Below, in pieces: positions 6,963-11,482 of a DNA stretch of 11,482 nt. Below the pieces are notes generated by a model. The model did no database searches, was not told where the DNA came from, and was given only the letters and a program-made list of their open reading frames with translations. The DNA comes from Cellulomonadaceae bacterium. GTDB lineage: Bacteria; Actinomycetota; Actinomycetes; Actinomycetales; Cellulomonadaceae. Within the stretch, counting starts at the first letter, position 1. Each line of letters begins with the position of its first letter. The translations under genes were made by a program, and so were the position numbers. Location: NCBI GenBank assembly GCA_031283115.1, contig JAITCK010000237.1, positions 1-11,482 on the forward strand, given 5' to 3'.

Positions 6963-9305
6963 CTAGGGGGCGGGTGGCGTTGCCGGTTCTGTCGGTTCTG
7001 TTGATGGCACTGCCGGTTCTGTGGGCGGCGCAACGGCAGGCCCAGAGGACACCACAACAGTGATGGTTGATCCGGGCGGAACCTTGGTTCCTACCCCGCT
7101 AATCGACAGCACTGTTTCGGCAGGCTGGTCGGAGGCTTGGGTGCTGACGTTCATGGACAGGCCCAGCACGGCAAGGGTGGCTTTGACGTCACTCTGCTGC
7201 TTGCCTACCAGGCCGTCAGGCACGGTCACCCACCCGGCTTGTGGGTCTTGCGTTGCCGATTCGCTGGGCGAAGGTTCAGGTTCTTCTGACGGCTCCTCAG
7301 ACATGGATGGTGAGGGGCTGTTGGAGGGCTTGACCGGAACACATTTTTCGAACTGGACAACCGGCTCATCGGCGAGGGCCACCTTCATAAAGTCGGCCCA
7401 GGCGGTCACCGGGAAGGATCCACCAGTGATTTCGCTGCGGCGCCATTGGCCGAAGGGGGTGATGGATTCTTCACCTGTACCGTCGGCTTTGTCTTGGTGG
7501 AGGCCAACAACGGTGACCAGTTGGGGGGTGAAGCCGGCAAACCAGGCGGACACGTTCTTCTGGGAGGTTCCCGTCTTGCCAGCGATAGGCCGGAACTCAC
7601 CGTGGGGGCCTTTGACAGCGGAGGCCGGTTTACCGGATCCTTCCGTCACTACTTTTTGCATGGCTTCCACGGCGCAACCCATGGTTCCTTGACTGATGAC
7701 GGGTGTGCGGTTGGTGGGGCCGTTGTAGATGATTGTGTCATCAAGTTGGGCGACACTGCGCACAATGTGGGGGGTAATCCGTTGGCCTGCCCCTGCGATG
7801 GTGGCGTAGGCGGCGGTGAGGTCTAGGGGCCGCACGGAGGCGGTGCCAAGCACGTTGGCCGGGTTGTCGGCGATAAAGCCGGGCGAACCCTCGGCGGCTT
7901 CAGGGATACCTAACTGGTGGGCGATCTGGGCGGTTCGTTCCGGGCCAATCTCCATGTTGAGGGCCGCATACACGGAGTTGACGGAGTTGGCTGTCGCCAT
8001 TTCCAGGGTGATGTCCCCGTAGCTGATGTTGCCGAAGTTTTGCGGGCCACGGTTGCCCTCGGTGGGGTAGCCGGGGATGACTGCCCTGCTGTTTCCGTTG
8101 AACCGCTGCTGTAAGGAGACGCCTTCTTCTAGGGCCCCGATGAGGGTGAAGGGCTTGAAGGTAGACCCGCCCTGGGCTCGCCCGTCGGTGGCGTAGTTGA
8201 AGTTTCGTTCCACAAAGTCTTTGCCACCGTAGAGGGTTTTGATTTCACCGTTGGTGGGGTCGATGGACACGAGGGCCATCTGTAGGTTGGGGCTGGCTGC
8301 GCCGTCGCCTTCGTGCGGAATGGAGTCGGCTACCACAACGGCTTGGTCTTGGAAGGGCTTGTGGATGGTGGTGGTGATCTTCAAGCCATGAGTTTCCAAA
8401 GATTCGGGGTTGTCGGCGTAGAGGCCGCCCTTGCGGGTCAGTTCGCGGACAACCTCGTTCATCAGGTAACCGGCCTGGCCGCCCTTGGAGTTGGCGAGGT
8501 CGGGCTTGGGCAGGTATTCGGGGAAGGCGGCCTCTGCAGCCTCGCCTTGGGTGATGAATCCGGCTTCCGTCATCCGTTTGATAGACCGGTCGAACCGGGC
8601 TTTAGCCTGGTCTTCGTTGACTGCCGGATCCCAACGGGTAGGCGACGGGATGATGCCAGACAGCATGGCCGCCTCGGAAATGGTCAAATCCTTGGCTGAC
8701 TTGCCAAAATAGGCTTTCGATGCCGCCTCGATGCCGTAGGCGCCCCGCCCCCAATAAATGGTGTTGAGGTAGCCCTGGAGGATTTCTTCCTTGGACTGCG
8801 CCTGCGACACCTTCATGGCCAGGATGACCTCTTTAGCCTTACCTGCATAGGTGGTGGTGGAGTCGGTGTAGTAGCGCTCCACATATTGTTGCGTCAACGT
8901 GGAGGCACCCTGCCTGCTGCCGCCGCTCAGGTTGTTGACCAGGGCACGGACGATGCCTTTGGGGTCTATGCCTGAGTTGGTCCAGAAGGTTGAATCTTCC
9001 GATGCGACCACAGCGTTACCCACGTATTCGGGCAGGTCGCCGTAGGAGATTTTGATGCGTTTCTCTTTGGCCAGGGTGCCAATCTCTGTGACACCATCGT
9101 CGTAGTAGATGGTGGTCAACTGGTCGTTGACGGAGTCAAGGTTGTCAGGGATGGACGTGGTTGCCCAGGCGGCACCCACTAGCCCGCCAACCATCGCCAC
9201 CACAGCGATGAAGGCTCCTAAAACCACTCTCCATGACGGTAACCATCGGCGGATGGGCCCTAAACCCTTGCGCGGATAGTTCCAGAGACGACGCTTCTTG
9301 CCCAT
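6963..9305 (-). CDS. ponA: Class A penicillin-binding protein with PASTA domain
   Basis: Bifunctional membrane enzyme that polymerises glycan strands and cross-links peptides of peptidoglycan. It has 780 residues: a basic cytoplasmic N terminus, a transmembrane anchor at about 27-48, a GT51 transglycosylase (about 80-250) with EDSTFW (E103), GASTLTQQY and EILQGYLNTIYWGRGAYGIE, and a transpeptidase with SxxK GGSTFKPF (S381, K384), SVN (441-443) and GKTGTS (K577). A Ser/Glu/Pro-rich linker leads to one PASTA domain (about 692-754) and a Pro/Thr-rich tail ending PATPPAP. ATG 9305 is preferred; an in-frame TTG at 9332 would add nine residues. Neither has a spaced ribosome site. A TAnnnT-like TACCGT (9312-9317) before 9305 hints at leaderless expression. 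The gene is divergent from padR. The symbol is tentative: location matches M. tuberculosis ponA1, while the PASTA domain resembles ponA2. Confidence 0.93.
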   Translation of the reverse strand: MGKKRRLWNYPRKGLGPIRRWLPSWRVVLGAFIAVVAMVGGLVGAAWATTSIPDNLDSVNDQLTTIYYDDGVTEIGTLAKEKRIKISYGDLPEYVGNAVVASEDSTFWTNSGIDPKGIVRALVNNLSGGSRQGASTLTQQYVERYYTDSTTTYAGKAKEVILAMKVSQAQSKEEILQGYLNTIYWGRGAYGIEAASKAYFGKSAKDLTISEAAMLSGIIPSPTRWDPAVNEDQAKARFDRSIKRMTEAGFITQGEAAEAAFPEYLPKPDLANSKGGQAGYLMNEVVRELTRKGGLYADNPESLETHGLKITTTIHKPFQDQAVVVADSIPHEGDGAASPNLQMALVSIDPTNGEIKTLYGGKDFVERNFNYATDGRAQGGSTFKPFTLIGALEEGVSLQQRFNGNSRAVIPGYPTEGNRGPQNFGNISYGDITLEMATANSVNSVYAALNMEIGPERTAQIAHQLGIPEAAEGSPGFIADNPANVLGTASVRPLDLTAAYATIAGAGQRITPHIVRSVAQLDDTIIYNGPTNRTPVISQGTMGCAVEAMQKVVTEGSGKPASAVKGPHGEFRPIAGKTGTSQKNVSAWFAGFTPQLVTVVGLHQDKADGTGEESITPFGQWRRSEITGGSFPVTAWADFMKVALADEPVVQFEKCVPVKPSNSPSPSMSEEPSEEPEPSPSESATQDPQAGWVTVPDGLVGKQQSDVKATLAVLGLSMNVSTQASDQPAETVLSISGVGTKVPPGSTITVVVSSGPAVAPPTEPAVPSTEPTEPATPPAP

Positions 9306-9359
9306 CCTTCTACGGTAGGCGGTTGCGGGCAAAAGAGCGATTGTTTCCGGCCTTCATAT

Positions 9360-9388
9360 TTGCAACGATTCGGATACTGGTTTACAGT
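9360..9388 (+). promoter_or_regulatory. Candidate padR-ino1 promoter
   Basis: TTGCAA (9360-9365) and TACAGT (9383-9388), separated by exactly 17 bases, each match the -35/-10 consensus at four of six positions. Transcription would begin near 9395, just before the 19-bp palindrome, giving a leader of about 135 bases before the GTG of padR. Confidence 0.45.
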
Positions 9389-9399
9389 GAAGCCCTGCC

Positions 9400-9418
9400 A
9401 TGTATCGAGTCGATACAT
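9400..9418. promoter_or_regulatory. Palindromic operator, probable PadR binding site
   Basis: ATGTATCGA (9400-9408) is repeated as its exact complement TCGATACAT (9410-9418) around a single G. The outer ATGT and ACAT bases match the half-sites known for PadR-family repressors. The palindrome sits at the predicted start of the padR transcript and between the divergent PBP and padR genes, so a bound dimer could block padR-ino1 and perhaps affect the PBP gene. Further GATAC half-sites occur at 9373-9377 and 9426-9430. Confidence 0.6.
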
Positions 9419-9442
9419 CTTGGAAGATACGTCGGACAGAAA

Positions 9443-9481
9443 CATCGACGCAACCCATCGACAAACCCCATCGACGGCCCC
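9443..9481 (+). repeat. Three tandem 13-base repeats in the padR leader
   Basis: CATCGACGCAACC (9443-9455), CATCGACAAACCC (9456-9468) and CATCGACGGCCCC (9469-9481) are contiguous and share an identical CATCGAC head. They lie between the palindrome and the padR ribosome site. They share ATCGA with the operator arms but are not inverted. The function is unknown; they could be secondary protein-binding sites or a slippage product. Confidence 0.5.
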
Positions 9482-9530
9482 ACGGTCAACGACGGAACCC
9501 CACAGCAGCAACACCAGGACGGAGGATAGT

Positions 9531-10148
9531 GTGCGCAGCAGCAGAAGCACCGTGCTCGAAACTGCCATCCTCGGCCAGTTAGCCAGCACCCCCCTCCACG
9601 GGTACCAACTGCGCAAACTCCTGGCCATGCAACTCGGACCCTTCCGAGCCTTCAGTTATGGCACCCTCTACCCCGCCCTCAAAACGCTGCAAAACCGCGG
9701 ACTCATCACCTCCACCGAAGTGACCCCCGCCGCTACGCGAGCAACCAGCATGGCAACAACAGCCCGCGCAGCCACCGGAAAACGCTCCCGCATCGTCTAC
9801 GAATTGACCGACGCCGGACGTGACCACCTCCGCAACGAACTCGCCCAAGCAGGCCCAGCCGCCTGGGAAGACGACAACTTCGACATCCGCTTCGCCCTCT
9901 TCGGGCAAACGGACGCCGACACCCGCCTCCGCATCCTCGAAGGTCGGCGCACCCGGCTCACCGAACGCATGGAAGCGGCCCGCACCAACTGGGTATCCGC
10001 CGGACAACTCGGCGAATACCCCCTCGAGCTCCAACGTCACGGACTCGAACAAGTCGAACACGAAGTCTCGTGGCTCGACAAACTCATCACAACAGAACGG
10101 GAACGCGCCATCCGCGTCCCCTCCCACGAAATGAAGGAGCGAGGATGA
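9531..10148 (+). CDS. PadR-family transcriptional regulator
   Basis: Cytoplasmic DNA-binding regulator of 205 residues. The N-terminal winged helix (about 5-95) has the PadR signature: [20 protein letters not shown], the [19 protein letters not shown] recognition region, and [13 protein letters not shown]. An Ala/Thr-rich insert of about 25 residues (from [10 protein letters not shown]) extends the wing. The C-terminal part (about 110-205) is a charged helical, probably dimerising, domain. The start is the GTG at 9531, five bases after GGAGG (9521-9525); the same frame is open further upstream but that part has no family character. The stop overlaps the ino1 start (ATGA). A perfect palindrome upstream suggests autoregulation. 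From memory, a PadR gene next to ino1 is conserved in actinobacteria (Rv0047c with Rv0046c), so control of inositol synthesis is likely, but the ligand is unknown. Confidence 0.92.
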   Translation: MRSSRSTVLETAILGQLASTPLHGYQLRKLLAMQLGPFRAFSYGTLYPALKTLQNRGLITSTEVTPAATRATSMATTARAATGKRSRIVYELTDAGRDHLRNELAQAGPAAWEDDNFDIRFALFGQTDADTRLRILEGRRTRLTERMEAARTNWVSAGQLGEYPLELQRHGLEQVEHEVSWLDKLITTERERAIRVPSHEMKERG

Positions 10149-11236
10149 CCGCCATCCGCGTCGCCATCGTCGGCATCGGAAACTGTGCATCGTCCCTGGT
10201 ACAGGGCGTGCAATACTACCGCGACGCCGACCCTGCCAGCACTGTCCCCGGACTCATGCACGTCCAGTTCGGCGACTACCACGTCCGTGACCTCGACTTT
10301 GTGGCCGCCTTCGACGTCGACGCCAAAAAGGTCGGCTTCGACCTAGCCGACGCCATCAACGCCTCCGAGAACAACACCATCAAAATCGCGGACGTGCCCC
10401 CCACCGGCGTCACCGTCCAGCGTGGCCACACCCTCGACGGCCTCGGCACCTACTACCAGGCCACCATCGAAGAATCCACCGCCGAACCCGTTGACGTGGT
10501 GCAGATCCTCAAAGACCGCCAGGTAGACGTACTCGTCTCCTACCTGCCCGTCGGCTCCGAAGAAGCAGACAAGTTCTACGCCCAATGCGCCATCGACGCA
10601 GGCGTCGGCTTCGTCAACGCCCTTCCCGTCTTCATCGCCTCCGACCCCGTGTGGGCCAAGAAGTTCGAAGACGCTGGCGTGCCCATCGTCGGCGACGACA
10701 TCAAATCGCAGGTTGGTGCCACCATCACCCACCGCGTGCTGGCCCGTCTCTTCGAAGACCGCGGCGTCATCCTCGACCGCACCTACCAACTCAACGTGGG
10801 CGGCAACATGGACTTCAAAAACATGCTGCAGCGCGACCGCCTCGAATCCAAGAAGGTCTCCAAAACCCAGGCCGTCACCTCCAACCTGTCCGGCCCCCTG
10901 GCTGGCAAAAAGGATGACCGCAACGTCCACATCGGCCCCTCCGACTACGTTGCCTGGCTTGACGACCGCAAGTGGGCTTACGTCCGCCTCGAAGGCCGCG
11001 CCTTCGGTGAAGTGCCCCTCAACCTCGAATACAAGCTGGAAGTGTGGGACTCCCCCAACTCCGCTGGCATCATCATCGACGCCGTCCGTGCCTGCAAGAT
11101 CGCTAAAGACCGCGGCATCGGTGGCCCCATCCTGTCGGCCTCGACCTACTTCATGAAGTCGCCGCCCGTCCAGATGGAAGACCAGCATGGCCGCGAACAA
11201 CTCGAAGCCTTCATCCGAGGCGATGTAGAACGCTAA
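10145..11236 (+). CDS. ino1: myo-Inositol-1-phosphate synthase (L-myo-inositol-1-phosphate forming)
   Basis: Cytoplasmic NAD-dependent enzyme that converts glucose-6-phosphate to myo-inositol-1-phosphate, the first step towards phosphatidylinositol lipids and, in actinobacteria, mycothiol. At 363 residues it has the length of the bacterial/archaeal form rather than the longer eukaryotic one. The Rossmann loop [12 protein letters not shown] is at residues 6-17. Later signatures are [43 protein letters not shown] and [19 protein letters not shown] 10145 overlaps the padR stop by four bases, with AAGGAG at 10134-10139, so the two genes are translationally coupled. Transcription probably starts upstream of padR and is governed by the palindrome there. 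A hairpin follows the stop. Identity is clear; the regulatory link is inferred. Confidence 0.96.
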   Translation: MTAIRVAIVGIGNCASSLVQGVQYYRDADPASTVPGLMHVQFGDYHVRDLDFVAAFDVDAKKVGFDLADAINASENNTIKIADVPPTGVTVQRGHTLDGLGTYYQATIEESTAEPVDVVQILKDRQVDVLVSYLPVGSEEADKFYAQCAIDAGVGFVNALPVFIASDPVWAKKFEDAGVPIVGDDIKSQVGATITHRVLARLFEDRGVILDRTYQLNVGGNMDFKNMLQRDRLESKKVSKTQAVTSNLSGPLAGKKDDRNVHIGPSDYVAWLDDRKWAYVRLEGRAFGEVPLNLEYKLEVWDSPNSAGIIIDAVRACKIAKDRGIGGPILSASTYFMKSPPVQMEDQHGREQLEAFIRGDVER

Positions 11237-11249
11237 GCACGTGCCGAGG

Positions 11250-11283
11250 AGAATGGGACTCACCTTCCGGTGAGTCCCATTCT
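11250..11283 (+). terminator. Hairpin terminator after ino1
   Basis: A perfect 15-bp inverted repeat (11250-11264 with 11269-11283) closes a TTCC loop, 13 bases after the ino1 stop. The run after it is only TTCG, so termination may be partial and some read-through into the downstream MFS gene is possible. Confidence 0.75.
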
Positions 11284-11312
11284 TCGCGTCATAGAAACAA
11301 AGGAGAACTCAG

Positions 11313-11482
11313 GTGGCTGTCATCAGTGACTTGCGGCGGATGCTGCAATCGTCGGGCTTCCGCAAACTTTTTTCCGTCCGCGTCCTGTCGCAGATGGGTG
11401 ATGGACTCTTCCAGGCTGGCCTAGCAACGGTGCTTTTCTTCTCACCGGAACAGGCAGGGTCTGCCCCGGAGATTGCTGCCGG
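11313..11482 (+). CDS. MFS transporter, N-terminal fragment (cut by window end)
   Basis: Only the first 56 codons are present. The GTG at 11313 follows AGGAG (11301-11305) by seven bases. The protein begins with a basic cytoplasmic segment (ISDLRRMLQSSGFRKLF), followed by the motif VLSQMGDGLFQAGLATVLFFSPEQA. From memory, this resembles the first helix of the actinobacterial major facilitator permease encoded beside ino1. The substrate cannot be read from this fragment. It lies 76 bases after ino1 on the same strand, with a hairpin between them, so co-transcription is uncertain. Confidence 0.75.
   Translation, partial: MAVISDLRRMLQSSGFRKLFSVRVLSQMGDGLFQAGLATVLFFSPEQAGSAPEIAA

Noticed and set aside
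9360..9530. N-terminal extension of PadR from the ATG at 9360
   Set aside because: The extra 57 codons overlap the promoter, palindrome and 13-mers and have no family similarity. GTG 9531 has a well-placed GGAGG.
10343..11263. 306-codon minus-strand frame antisense to ino1
   Set aside because: It mirrors the ino1 codon pattern, is dominated by Asp/Gly/Val and has no domain. The plus-strand gene explains the sequence fully.

Overview
The window is GC-rich chromosomal DNA from an actinobacterium (Actinomycetota). The evidence is a GC-biased codon pattern, an actinobacterial-type myo-inositol-1-phosphate synthase, an SSB ending in DEPPF, a class A penicillin-binding protein with a PASTA domain, and gene order. 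From memory, the order MFS / ino1 / padR / class A PBP / rpsF-ssb-rpsR-rplI / dnaB matches the origin-proximal block of Mycobacterium tuberculosis and relatives. I cannot name a genus from sequence alone. No horizontally acquired island, CRISPR array, transposase, intein or tRNA is visible. Most of the window is core housekeeping DNA, and its interest lies in the intergenic control regions.

Layout. Positions 1-1569 (minus) are the N-terminal two thirds of katG, cut by the window edge. It is divergent from mgtE (1822-3174, plus), which carries the Mg2+-sensing N and CBS domains and the membrane pore. mgtE converges on dnaB (3190-4587, minus) with only 15 bases between the stops. The 379-base gap upstream of dnaB holds a candidate promoter ending at the start codon, a run of about eight DnaA-box-like 9-mers, a strong terminator and two further hairpins. 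Next comes the minus-strand operon rpsF-ssb-rpsR-rplI (6737 to 4967), preceded by a promoter and a structured leader that may mask its Shine-Dalgarno sequence. A terminator separates it from the PBP gene (9305-6963, minus).

Divergent from the PBP gene is a padR-type regulator (9531-10148, GTG start), translationally coupled to ino1 (10145-11236). Their shared upstream region has a plausible promoter, a perfect 19-bp palindrome suited to PadR, and three tandem 13-mers. A hairpin follows ino1, and the first 56 codons of an MFS permease gene (11313 onward) run off the right edge.

Functionally the block combines replication (DnaB, SSB), the translation apparatus (S6, S18, L9), cell-wall synthesis (PBP), inositol synthesis for phosphatidylinositol and probably mycothiol under a PadR repressor, oxidative defence (KatG) and magnesium uptake (MgtE). 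The observations most worth following are the DnaA-box cluster abutting the dnaB promoter, the rpsF leader and the palindrome before padR. None amounts to a wholly new system.
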